Positions 11,012 through 19,140 of a stretch of DNA of 64,000 nt are shown here, piece by piece. Source of the stretch: Ensifer adhaerens (lineage in GTDB: Bacteria > Pseudomonadota > Alphaproteobacteria > Rhizobiales > Rhizobiaceae); contig NZ_CP118611.1 of the NCBI RefSeq assembly GCF_028993555.1, positions 490,001-554,000 of the forward strand, written 5' to 3'. Under the pieces are notes generated by a model that ran no database searches, had not been told where the DNA came from, and saw only the letters and a list, made by a program, of their open reading frames with translations. Position numbers and translations under genes: made by a program. Each line of letters opens with the position of its first letter. Position 1 is the first letter of the stretch.

Positions 11012-11023
11012 TCGGAGGCAGCC

Positions 11024-12103
11024 ATGCCAGCCCATATTTCCATTATCAAAGCCTGCAAGTCCTTCGGGAGCTTCGAGGCTCTGAGAAACGTCTCGCTCGA
11101 CATTGAGAAAGGTGAGTTCCTCACCTTTCTCGGCCCGTCCGGATCGGGAAAGTCGACGCTCCTGAACGCGATCGCCGGCTTCGAGCCGCTGTCGTCAGGC
11201 GCGATCCTGAGAAACGGCGAGGACATCAGCACAACGCCGGCCGACAAGCGCAACTTCGGCATGGTGTTCCAGGGCTATGCTCTGTTCCCGCATCTGACCG
11301 TGGCGGAGAATATCGCCTTTTCGCTCCGCGTTCGGAAGGTGGCGCGGGCCGAAGTGGAACAGCGGGTTACCCGCATGGTCGATCTCGTCGGCCTCAGGGG
11401 ACATGAGCACAAGCGTCCTTCGGCTTTGTCTGGCGGCCAACAGCAGCGCGTTGCACTCGCCCGTGCGCTGGTGTTCGAGCCCGAGCTTCTGCTTCTGGAC
11501 GAACCGCTCTCGGCGCTGGACAAGAACCTTCGCGAGCAGTTGCAGGATGAACTGGTCGGCATCCACCGCAAGACCGGCACGACCTTCCTGTTCGTTACCC
11601 ACGACCAGATGGAAGCGATGGCCATGTCCGATCGGATCGCGATCTTTGATCGTGGCCGTATCGTCCAGCTCGACCGGCCGAACGTGCTCTACGATGAACC
11701 CAACACCCGTTTCGTTGCCGAATTTCTCGGCACCATGAACACGTTGCCGGTTTCTCGGCAACGGGCGGTCGCTGGCGAGCTTCATGCCCATGTCGGCGAA
11801 TTCGGCGTGCGGGCGGTGCTGCCCGACGCCGAGCAGCTGGCGGGTGCGCCGGCCGTGCTGGCGATCCGCCCGGAAAAACTCACCCTTTGTCGCGACCGGC
11901 CGAAGACCGACTTCAACCTTTTGCCGATGACCGTCGATGGCGTCATTTTCCAGGGCGGAACGACCATCATCAAAGGCAGCGCCCCCGAGGGCACGAGCCT
12001 GACGCTGACGACCGCACGCGATGCGCTGGGCATTCCGCCGGCGCGCGGCGAACAGCTCTGGGTCCGCTGGGGCCATCTGGACGGGCGAGTGATGGCCGGC
12101 TGA
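11024..12103 (+). CDS. ABC transporter ATP-binding protein, polyamine type
   Basis: 359 aa, PotA-like. Walker [10 protein letters not shown] near residues 36-44, signature LSGGQQQR, Walker B LLLLDEPLSALD, switch His in VTHDQMEAM, and a C-terminal TOBE-like extension. It energises the two permeases at 13257 and 14116. Starts 12 nt after the upstream enzyme gene, indicating one operon. Confidence 0.9.
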   Translation: MPAHISIIKACKSFGSFEALRNVSLDIEKGEFLTFLGPSGSGKSTLLNAIAGFEPLSSGAILRNGEDISTTPADKRNFGMVFQGYALFPHLTVAENIAFSLRVRKVARAEVEQRVTRMVDLVGLRGHEHKRPSALSGGQQQRVALARALVFEPELLLLDEPLSALDKNLREQLQDELVGIHRKTGTTFLFVTHDQMEAMAMSDRIAIFDRGRIVQLDRPNVLYDEPNTRFVAEFLGTMNTLPVSRQRAVAGELHAHVGEFGVRAVLPDAEQLAGAPAVLAIRPEKLTLCRDRPKTDFNLLPMTVDGVIFQGGTTIIKGSAPEGTSLTLTTARDALGIPPARGEQLWVRWGHLDGRVMAG

Positions 12104-12150
12104 CGGCGCTTCAAATGCATGGGAACCAAACAACAACAAGGGGAAATGCG

Positions 12151-13260
12151 ATGAATAACGATCTGAAGACGGAATGCCTCGAGCTTCTGAAGGATGGCCA
12201 CCTTGCGGGGCGCATCGACCGACGGACGTTTCTGACCGGTCTCGTCTTGCTCGGTGCTGCGCCGCATCTCGGCGGCCGATCGGCGCGGGCCGCCGATGGC
12301 CAGCTGGTCGTCACCAACTGGGGAGGGGACGCTGTCGGCGCCTTCGAGGCGGCGCTGACGGGAAGCTACGCCGAACAGCAGGGCATCGCGGTGAAAATTG
12401 ACGGCTCCGGACCGACCAAGGGCGCGATGAAAGCGCAGTTCGAAAGCGGTGCTGTCTCCTGGGATGTCTGCGACGCCGACCCGGGCGCGACCAAGTCGCT
12501 CGGCGAAGCCGGCATGATCGAGCCTATCGACTACAAGGTGGTCGACCGCGAGAAGGTGCAGGCGGGCTTTGCCTACGAGTACAGCGTCGCCAACTACTTC
12601 CTGAGCTACGTCATCGCCTATGACGCCAAGCAGTTCGGCGACAACCCGCCGAAGTCCTGGGCGGATTTCTGGAACGTCGAGAAATTCCCCGGCAAGCGGT
12701 CGCTCTACAAGTGGATGTCGGGTTGCATGGAGGCAGCACTTCTTGCCGACGGCGTGCCGATGGATCAGCTTTATCCGCTCGACGAGGAACGCGCGATCCG
12801 CAAGCTCAACGAGATCAAGCCGCATATCGTCAGCTTCTGGGATTCCGGTGCCGAGAGCCAGCAACTGATGCGCGACGGCGAGGCCTCGATGGCGCTGATG
12901 TGGCACACCCGCGCCAATCTCGTGGAAAAGGACACCGGCGGCGCCGTCAGCTGGACCTATGCGCAGGGCGTGCTTGCGCCATCGGGCTGGGCGGTGATCA
13001 AGGGCAACCCAGCTGGCGCGAGCCGGGCCATGGACTTCATCCGCTATTGCCAGGATCCGGCGCGCCAGGTCGATCTGTTGCGAACGCTCGGCTGCGGGCC
13101 GACCAATCCGCTGGCCCACGATCTCGTGCCGGCGGAGCTTAAGCGGCTCGACTGCAGCTCGGCTGAGAACATGTCGCAGCAGGTGCTGATGGACATGGAC
13201 TGGTATTCTGCCCGAGGCGACCAGGCGCTCGAGAAGTACCTGGCGATGACGGCATCATGA
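12151..13260 (+). CDS. ABC transporter substrate-binding protein, polyamine/opine type, Tat-exported
   Basis: 369 aa from ATG 12151 with AAGGGGA upstream. The N-terminus DRRTFLTGLVLLGAAP is a twin-arginine signal, unusual against the Sec signal of the second transporter's binding protein (18075). The mature part starts near ADGQLVVTNWGG, a PotD-like fold. It delivers substrate to the adjacent permeases. The stop overlaps the next start by 4 bp. The ligand is unknown. Confidence 0.88.
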   Translation: MNNDLKTECLELLKDGHLAGRIDRRTFLTGLVLLGAAPHLGGRSARAADGQLVVTNWGGDAVGAFEAALTGSYAEQQGIAVKIDGSGPTKGAMKAQFESGAVSWDVCDADPGATKSLGEAGMIEPIDYKVVDREKVQAGFAYEYSVANYFLSYVIAYDAKQFGDNPPKSWADFWNVEKFPGKRSLYKWMSGCMEAALLADGVPMDQLYPLDEERAIRKLNEIKPHIVSFWDSGAESQQLMRDGEASMALMWHTRANLVEKDTGGAVSWTYAQGVLAPSGWAVIKGNPAGASRAMDFIRYCQDPARQVDLLRTLGCGPTNPLAHDLVPAELKRLDCSSAENMSQQVLMDMDWYSARGDQALEKYLAMTAS

Positions 13261-14108
13261 TGCGGACGCAGTCGATCCCTGTCAGGCGCTTCGCCGCAAC
13301 CGGATCGCTGGCGATGCTTTGGGCATTGCCGGTGATCCTGACGCTTGCCTATGTGCTGCCCTTTGCAGGCGTGACGCTCTGGAGCGTCACCCGGCCCGAG
13401 TTCGGCTTCGAAAACTATGTCCGCATCTTCACCGGCGCGGACTTCCAGGCGATTTTCTTGCGGACCTTCTGGGTGTGCCTGGTGAGCACCGCGATCACCA
13501 TCCCGATCGCCTATCTGCTCGCCTACTATTGGGTCATGGGCAGCGCGCGGCGCAGCCGACTGGTCGAAATCTGCATCTTCATCCCGTTCTGGATCTCGGT
13601 GCTGGTGCGGGCCTTCGGCTGGGTGGTGATCCTGCGCAACAACGGGCTTGCGAGTGACGTTGCAGGTGCATTCGGTCTTGGTGGGCTTTCAACGGGCCGC
13701 AACGTCTGGTCGGTCATCACGGGCATGGTGCATTTCATGGTGCCCTTCGCGGTCCTTCCGATCGCCTCCGTCATGCGCAAGATCGACAGGCGGGTGCTCT
13801 TGGCAGCGCTTGGACTTGGTTGCCGACCGCTCGGCGTCTTCTGGCGGATCTACCTGCCGATGTCGATGCCCGGTGTATTTTCGACGCTGGCGATGACCTT
13901 CATCTTCTCGCTCGGCTTCTTCGTGACCCCGATGATCCTCGGCGGCGGGCGGGTGGTGCTGACGGCGGAATCGGTGTTCGTCCAGATGTTCCAGACGGCC
14001 AATTGGGGGCTGGGTGCCGCCCTCGGCGTCGTGCTGCTCGTCGTCGTCTTTGCAATCCTCTGGCTGTCGCAGCGTGTCATGCGCATCGAACAACTCATGT
14101 CGCGGTAG
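13257..14108 (+). CDS. ABC transporter permease, PotB type
   Basis: 283 aa with six predicted membrane segments and the cytoplasmic EAA-like loop AALGLGCRPLGVFWRIYLP. ATGA overlap with the binding-protein gene suggests coupled translation. Pairs with the permease at 14116. Confidence 0.9.
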   Translation: MMRTQSIPVRRFAATGSLAMLWALPVILTLAYVLPFAGVTLWSVTRPEFGFENYVRIFTGADFQAIFLRTFWVCLVSTAITIPIAYLLAYYWVMGSARRSRLVEICIFIPFWISVLVRAFGWVVILRNNGLASDVAGAFGLGGLSTGRNVWSVITGMVHFMVPFAVLPIASVMRKIDRRVLLAALGLGCRPLGVFWRIYLPMSMPGVFSTLAMTFIFSLGFFVTPMILGGGRVVLTAESVFVQMFQTANWGLGAALGVVLLVVVFAILWLSQRVMRIEQLMSR

Positions 14109-14115
14109 GGCAGAT

Positions 14116-14880
14116 ATGTTTGGCAAATCACGTCTTGGCGGTTTTCTTGCCGGTGCAGCCGGGCTCTTCCTCCTGTTGCCGCTCGTCGCCGTCATTCCCT
14201 TTTCCTTCACCGCCAAGCGCTTCCTGTCGATGCCCGATGGGGAGTATTCGCTGAGGCATTATCTGGCGATCTTCGATCCCGACACCTGGCTTGCAAGCAT
14301 CGGCACAAGCACGCTCGTCGCACTGCTTTCGAGCGTCATTGCAACCGCGCTTGCGGCCGCCTTCGGCATCGGCATCTGGCTGCGCCGACCGGCAAGCGGG
14401 CGCTTCCTGATCGGCCTCGTTCTCCTGCCGATCATCGTTCCGCCGGTAACGTCGGCCGTTGCGCTCTACTTCCTGCTGGCGCAGATCGGATTGCTCGACA
14501 CGATTGCCGGGTTGGTTCTCTCCCATGTGGTGATGATCGTGCCGTTCTCGGTGATCGCCATCCTCGGAGCACTCAGTCGGCTGGACCGGAACCTCGAGCT
14601 TGCCGCACGAAACCTCGGGGCGTCCCAGCTTCAATCGATCTTCCGGGTTATCCTGCCGAACATCCGCTTCGGGCTGTTTGCCGCCTGGTTCGTCAGCCTC
14701 GTCATGTCGTGGGAGGAGAGCTCTGTCACCCTCTTCGTCAGCGGCGTCAATGTCATCACGCTGCCGAAACGCATATGGGACAATCTGCGGCTGGACCTCG
14801 ACCCGACCGTCGCCGCCATCTCGGTGATCATGATCCTCGCGACGACCGTGGTCATTCTGCTGCGGAAGTCCGAGGCATAA
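14116..14880 (+). CDS. ABC transporter permease, PotC type
   Basis: 254 aa from ATG 14116, 7 nt after the previous gene. The upstream ATG 14014 lies inside the other permease and was rejected. Membrane segments and the loop AARNLGASQLQSIFRVILP identify the inner-membrane subunit. Last gene of the first operon; no strong terminator follows. Confidence 0.9.
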   Translation: MFGKSRLGGFLAGAAGLFLLLPLVAVIPFSFTAKRFLSMPDGEYSLRHYLAIFDPDTWLASIGTSTLVALLSSVIATALAAAFGIGIWLRRPASGRFLIGLVLLPIIVPPVTSAVALYFLLAQIGLLDTIAGLVLSHVVMIVPFSVIAILGALSRLDRNLELAARNLGASQLQSIFRVILPNIRFGLFAAWFVSLVMSWEESSVTLFVSGVNVITLPKRIWDNLRLDLDPTVAAISVIMILATTVVILLRKSEA

Positions 14881-14905
14881 GGTGCAGACGGAGCTGATCG
14901 TATAG

Positions 14906-14922
14906 TCAAATCAAAGGTTTGA
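14906..14922. promoter_or_regulatory. Inverted repeat upstream of the structured leader
   Basis: TCAAA (14906-14910) and TTTGA (14918-14922) form a short AT-rich inverted repeat just before the leader RNA. It may be an operator or part of the promoter for the 15127 operon. Weak evidence. Confidence 0.25.
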
Positions 14923-14940
14923 ATATCACCGACGCGGGCA

Positions 14941-15126
14941 GACGACGCCTGCAGACCCCGGTTTCCTAGGGCGGCTCAAGGGCCGCCTTTTCACGTTTCC
15001 GAACGTCCGGAAACCGCGTCGTCGGAGGTACCCCCTCTGGGGGACTAACGCCCCCGGGCGGTGCCACGCATAGTTCCTCCATGCCGAGCGGTGTGTCGCT
15101 CCCGTCGGCCCAAGTGGAGGAAAAAC
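14941..15126 (+). promoter_or_regulatory. Structured 5' leader RNA, candidate riboswitch
   Basis: Visible pairings: GACGACGC 14941-14948 with GCGTCGTC 15016-15023; GGTTTCC 14960-14966 with GGAAACC 15009-15015; inside them hairpins GGCGGC/GCCGCC (14970-14975, 14982-14987) and ACGTT/AACGT (14993-14997, 15002-15006), making a three-way junction. Downstream, GGGGG 15039-15043 can pair with CCCCC on either side (15031-15035 or 15051-15055). TTCCTCCA 15074-15081 is fully complementary to TGGAGGAA 15115-15122, which contains the ribosome-binding site. GGAGG 15024-15028 could instead capture CCTCC and free it. This resembles a translation-controlling riboswitch; a mobile palindromic repeat is the main alternative. 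I cannot match it to a known class. Confidence 0.55.
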
Positions 15127-16302
15127 ATGCAGCGCGCCGTCAAACACCCCGATCCGAGGACGCGGGCCGAAAGCAACATCGTGCCGATGGCTGGCTCCGT
15201 TCCGGTGCAGCATCCAAGCAGCGTCGCCGCCGAGGTTCGTGACCTCCGCAAGACCTACAACGCCGGCACGCCCCATGCCCACGAAGCGCTGAAAGACGTC
15301 AATCTTTCTATCCGCGCCAATGAGTTCTTCACGCTGCTCGGTCCGTCCGGCTGCGGCAAGACGACCTTGCTGCGCATCCTCGGTGGTTTCGAAATGCTGA
15401 CGTCGGGCACGTGCCGCATCTTCGGCGAGGACGTCAGCCGCCTGCCGCCGGAAGCGCGCCCGGTGAACACCGTTTTCCAGCAATATGCCCTGTTTCCGCA
15501 CATGACGGTCCGCCGCAACATTGCCTTCGGCCTTGAGATGCTCGGCAAGCCCCGCGCTGAGGTCGAGCGTACCGTCGAGCGCATGCTCGATCTGGTCCAT
15601 ATGACCGCATACGCGGATCGCCGCCCCGACACGATGTCCGGTGGCCAGCGTCAGCGTGTTGCCCTTGCCCGAGCGCTCGCACCGCAACCGAAACTTCTGC
15701 TGCTCGATGAGCCGCTCTCGGCCCTCGACCTGAAGCTTCGGCAGAAAATGCGGCTGGAACTGAAGTCGCTCCAGCGCGAAACCGGTATCACCTTCATCTT
15801 CGTTACCCACGACCAGGAAGAGGCGCTGGCGATGAGCGACCGCGTCGCCGTCATCAGCAACGGACGCCTGCAGCAGGTCGGTTCGCCCGAGGATATCTAC
15901 GAACAACCGCAAAGCCGCTTCGTTGCGGACTTCATCGGTGAATCGAACCTGATCGCGGCAAAGGTCGCAGGTATCACGGGAGGCGAGGCGGCGCTCGATA
16001 TCGAGGGCTTTGGTGAGGTCCATGCACCGATCGCGGAGCGCCTCCAGGAAGGGCAGGAGGTCTGGCTCTCGATCCGCCCCGAACGGCTGGTTCTTGGCGC
16101 GGTGTATGGTGAGGGGCCGCAGGCAACGGTCGCTGATCGCACCTATCTCGGCAATGCGGTTGAGTATCATCTGCGCGCCGGCAGCCATGCCCTGACGGCC
16201 CGGTCTCCGCGTGGCGGCCTGCGCGGTCGGCAGGACTTCGCCCCCGGCGACGTCGTCAGCCTCGGGTTCGAGCCGGGTTCCATCAAGGTGCTCCTGTCAT
16301 GA
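15127..16302 (+). CDS. ABC transporter ATP-binding protein, PotA/PotG type
   Basis: 391 aa. ATG 15127 is chosen for the GGAGG six bases upstream; that site is the one the leader RNA can hide. Walker A GPSGCGKTT, signature MSGGQRQR, Walker B LLLLDEPLSALD, His in VTHDQEEAL, then a TOBE domain. Powers the polyamine-type importer encoded by the next three genes, with an ATGA overlap to the first permease. Confidence 0.92.
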   Translation: MQRAVKHPDPRTRAESNIVPMAGSVPVQHPSSVAAEVRDLRKTYNAGTPHAHEALKDVNLSIRANEFFTLLGPSGCGKTTLLRILGGFEMLTSGTCRIFGEDVSRLPPEARPVNTVFQQYALFPHMTVRRNIAFGLEMLGKPRAEVERTVERMLDLVHMTAYADRRPDTMSGGQRQRVALARALAPQPKLLLLDEPLSALDLKLRQKMRLELKSLQRETGITFIFVTHDQEEALAMSDRVAVISNGRLQQVGSPEDIYEQPQSRFVADFIGESNLIAAKVAGITGGEAALDIEGFGEVHAPIAERLQEGQEVWLSIRPERLVLGAVYGEGPQATVADRTYLGNAVEYHLRAGSHALTARSPRGGLRGRQDFAPGDVVSLGFEPGSIKVLLS

Positions 16303-17213
16303 GCGCCCGGCCTCTCGCTCTTTCCTCGCGCATCCCGCCGGGGCTCGCCCATGCCGGTCTGCTCTGGCCGTCGCTCGGCATCATCCTGGCGTTCATGGTC
16401 GCGCCGATTGCGATCATGCTCACCTATTCCTTCCTCGTGCCAGGTGCCTATGGTGGCGTCGAGTGGACGTTTTCGACGGCGGCCTACGAGCAAATCCTGT
16501 TCGAGCGTGATTTCCTCGACGACAGCCTGACGTTCACACCCGACTATTTGATCATCGTGGCCCGCTCGCTCACGCAGGCGACCGTCGCGACGCTTCTCTG
16601 CCTCGTCATCAGCGTCCCGACCGCCTACTACATCGCGACCCGCTCCGATCGGGTAAAGAACATCTGGCTGTTCCTGATCACCATTCCTTACTGGGTGAAC
16701 CTGCTGATCCGCACCATTGCGCTGCTCTTTGTGCTGCGGGACGACGGTCCGATCAACAGCGCGTTGATCGACGTTGGCGTGATCGGTCAGCCCCTGGCAC
16801 TGAGCTACAACGGCTTCGCCATCTCGCTTGGCCTGATCTACTCGTTTCTGCCTTTCATGGTGCTGCCGCTTTACTCGGCCTTCGAGCGTTTCGACTTCCG
16901 GCTCCTGGAGGCGGCTTACGATCTCTACGCCAGCCGAAAGGTCGCCTTCTTCCGAATCGTGCTGCCGGTCATGCGGCCGGGCCTGATTGCGGGCAGCCTG
17001 CTCGTCTTCATCCCCTCCGTCGGTTCCTACCTGGCGCCCGACATTCTCGGTGGCGGCAAGACGCTGATGATCGGCAACCTCATCGGCACGCAGTTCCAGG
17101 CGGCGCGCAACTGGCCGTTCGGTGCGGCTCTGTCGATGATCCTGCTCACCATCACCCTCATCGTCCTTCTCTGGCTTGCGCGCCGCGCCGCGCAGCAGCA
17201 GCAATCGAACTAA
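16299..17213 (+). CDS. ABC transporter permease, PotB/PotH type
   Basis: 304 aa, hydrophobic, six membrane segments, with the loop EAAYDLYASRKVAFFRIVLP that docks onto the ATPase. Overlaps the ATPase gene by 4 bp and is followed 12 bp later by the partner permease. Confidence 0.92.
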   Translation: MSARPLALSSRIPPGLAHAGLLWPSLGIILAFMVAPIAIMLTYSFLVPGAYGGVEWTFSTAAYEQILFERDFLDDSLTFTPDYLIIVARSLTQATVATLLCLVISVPTAYYIATRSDRVKNIWLFLITIPYWVNLLIRTIALLFVLRDDGPINSALIDVGVIGQPLALSYNGFAISLGLIYSFLPFMVLPLYSAFERFDFRLLEAAYDLYASRKVAFFRIVLPVMRPGLIAGSLLVFIPSVGSYLAPDILGGGKTLMIGNLIGTQFQAARNWPFGAALSMILLTITLIVLLWLARRAAQQQQSN

Positions 17214-17225
17214 GAAAGGCCCGCC

Positions 17226-18026
17226 ATGTCCACCGCCCGCTTGCGCGACCTGCGCGTCTTTCCAGGCTTCGGCCTTCTCTCCGTCGGCTGCGTCGTCTTC
17301 CTCTATGCGCCGATCGTCGTCCTTGCGATCTACTCCTTCAACGATGGCCGCTCGGTCACCCGCTGGGCCGGCTTTTCGTTCCGCTGGTACCAGACCGTCT
17401 TTGCCAACCAGAACATCCAGACGGCGGCCATCAATTCGGTGGTGATTGCCGTCATCGCGGCGACCGTCGCTACGGTCTTTGCGCTCGGGGCCGCTATCGC
17501 GACCGTCAACGGCAAGAAGGGCGGCGGCGAGGGGGCCTATGTCGTGCTCACCTTTCCGCTGATGGTGCCGGAAATCGTCACCGCTGTCGCCTCGCTGGTC
17601 TTTTTTGTCGCCGTCGGCATCAGCCTCGGCTTCGCGACCATCCTGATCGCCCATATCGTCTTCTGCATCCCCTTTGCCTATCTGCCGATCAAGGCACGGC
17701 TCGAAAGCATGGACGCGACGCTGCCTTCGGCGGCGGCCGACCTTTACGCCTCCCCGGCCAAGGCGTTCCTGCGCATCACCCTGCCGTTGCTGCTGCCAGG
17801 CCTCGTCTCTGGCTGGCTACTCGCCTTCATCATCTCGCTCGACGATTTCATCATCACCGCACTCGTCGCCGGTCCCGGCGCCACGACCCTGCCGCTGCAC
17901 ATCTACGGCATGCTCCGGCTCGGCATGACGCCCGAGGTCAACGCGATCTCGACGCTGATGCTCGCCGCCTCGACCGTGCTGGTGCTGATTTCGGGGCTGT
18001 TGGGGCAGGCGGGTCGCAAGCACTGA
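17226..18026 (+). CDS. ABC transporter permease, PotC/PotI type
   Basis: 266 aa. Membrane segments and the loop SAAADLYASPAKAFLRITLP fit the second inner-membrane subunit. Start ATG 17226 has AAGG upstream. The 48-bp gap before the binding-protein gene is the longest within the transporter set. Confidence 0.92.
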   Translation: MSTARLRDLRVFPGFGLLSVGCVVFLYAPIVVLAIYSFNDGRSVTRWAGFSFRWYQTVFANQNIQTAAINSVVIAVIAATVATVFALGAAIATVNGKKGGGEGAYVVLTFPLMVPEIVTAVASLVFFVAVGISLGFATILIAHIVFCIPFAYLPIKARLESMDATLPSAAADLYASPAKAFLRITLPLLLPGLVSGWLLAFIISLDDFIITALVAGPGATTLPLHIYGMLRLGMTPEVNAISTLMLAASTVLVLISGLLGQAGRKH

Positions 18027-18074
18027 CGCCCGCGAACACATTCGAAAATCAGAAAAAGAGAAAGGGAACATCAG

Positions 18075-19100
18075 ATGAAAAAAGCTGCCGTTTTGACTGC
18101 CCTGCTTGCCTCGACCGTGAGCGCACCCGCCTTCGCCGCTGGTGACCTCTTCATCTACACCTGGGGCGAATACACGCCGCCCGAAATGGTGGAGAAATTC
18201 GAGAAGACCTATGGGGTCAAGGTGCATATCGACACCTACGATTCGATGGAGACCATGCTCGCCAAGCTGAAGTCGGGCGCAGGCGGCTACGACATCATCG
18301 TGCCCGGCCACGATACGATGACGATCCTGATCGGCGAGAAGCTGCTCGAGCCGATCAACGTTGCGGCGATGCCGAACTACCAGCATGTCGACGAGATGTG
18401 GCGGGACGTCTTCTGGGACAAGGGGCGCCTCTATTCGGCACCCTGGGCCTGGGGTTCGACCGGTCTTGCCGTCGATCGCGATATCGTCAAGGGCGACGAC
18501 ACGTCGCTGAAGATCCTGTTCGAGCCGGATGACGCGGTGAAGGGCAAGATTAACATGCTGCGCGACGTCAACGACGTCATCAACATGGCGCTGCGCTACC
18601 TCGGCAAGCCACGCTGCAACGACAATCCCGAGGACCTGAAAGCGGTGCTCGACCTGCTTTCGACGCAGAAACAATTCGTCAAGAGCTACAACTCCGAGAC
18701 CAAGGAACTGCTGGTTTCGGGCGAGGCTGCCGTTTCCATGAGCTGGAACGGCTACGCCATGCGTGCTCGCGACGAGAGACCGTCGATCGAGTACATCTAC
18801 CCGAAGGAAGGCTACACCGGCTGGATGGACAATGTCGCCGTTCCGAAGGGCGCGCCGGACCTCGAGAACGCCAAGCTCTGGATCAACTTCGTCATGGATC
18901 CGGAAAACGCGGCCATGATCACCAACTACGCCCGCTATGCCAACGGCATCAAGGGCTCCGAAGCCTTTGTCGACAAGGCGCTCGCAGGCGCCCCGGAACT
19001 GAGCCCGCCCGAGAGCGCGCCGGCGCCGGAATTCCTGACCGCCTGCACACCCGCCGTCACCAAACTTTACGACCGCGTCTGGACCAAGCTTCTGCGCTGA
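18075..19100 (+). CDS. Polyamine ABC transporter substrate-binding protein, PotD/PotF type
   Basis: 341 aa with a Sec signal peptide (MKKAAVLTALLASTVSAPAF, cleavage near AFA-AGD). The mature protein opens FIYTWGEYTPPEMVEKFEKT, a hallmark of PotD/PotF proteins. Position with aguA and aguB suggests putrescine, agmatine or a related amine as ligand; this is inference. Confidence 0.92.
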   Translation: MKKAAVLTALLASTVSAPAFAAGDLFIYTWGEYTPPEMVEKFEKTYGVKVHIDTYDSMETMLAKLKSGAGGYDIIVPGHDTMTILIGEKLLEPINVAAMPNYQHVDEMWRDVFWDKGRLYSAPWAWGSTGLAVDRDIVKGDDTSLKILFEPDDAVKGKINMLRDVNDVINMALRYLGKPRCNDNPEDLKAVLDLLSTQKQFVKSYNSETKELLVSGEAAVSMSWNGYAMRARDERPSIEYIYPKEGYTGWMDNVAVPKGAPDLENAKLWINFVMDPENAAMITNYARYANGIKGSEAFVDKALAGAPELSPPESAPAPEFLTACTPAVTKLYDRVWTKLLR

Positions 19101-19140
19101 CCCTGCGCAAACCATGCCTCATGCCATTCTGGAGAAGAAA

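Noticed and set aside
11782..13119. 445-codon antisense ORF over the binding-protein gene
   Set aside because: Shadow of high-GC coding sequence; the plus strand encodes a clear Tat-exported binding protein.
14941..15126. Assignment of the leader to a guanidine-sensing (ykkC-type) riboswitch
   Set aside because: CTAGGG occurs, but the other conserved segments and their order do not fit what I know of that class.
14926..16188. Antisense ORF across the leader and ATPase gene
   Set aside because: Shadow of the ABC ATPase; would also place coding sequence over the structured leader.
16167..17654. 495-codon antisense ORF over the permeases
   Set aside because: Highly charged, no family; membrane proteins on the plus strand explain the open frame.
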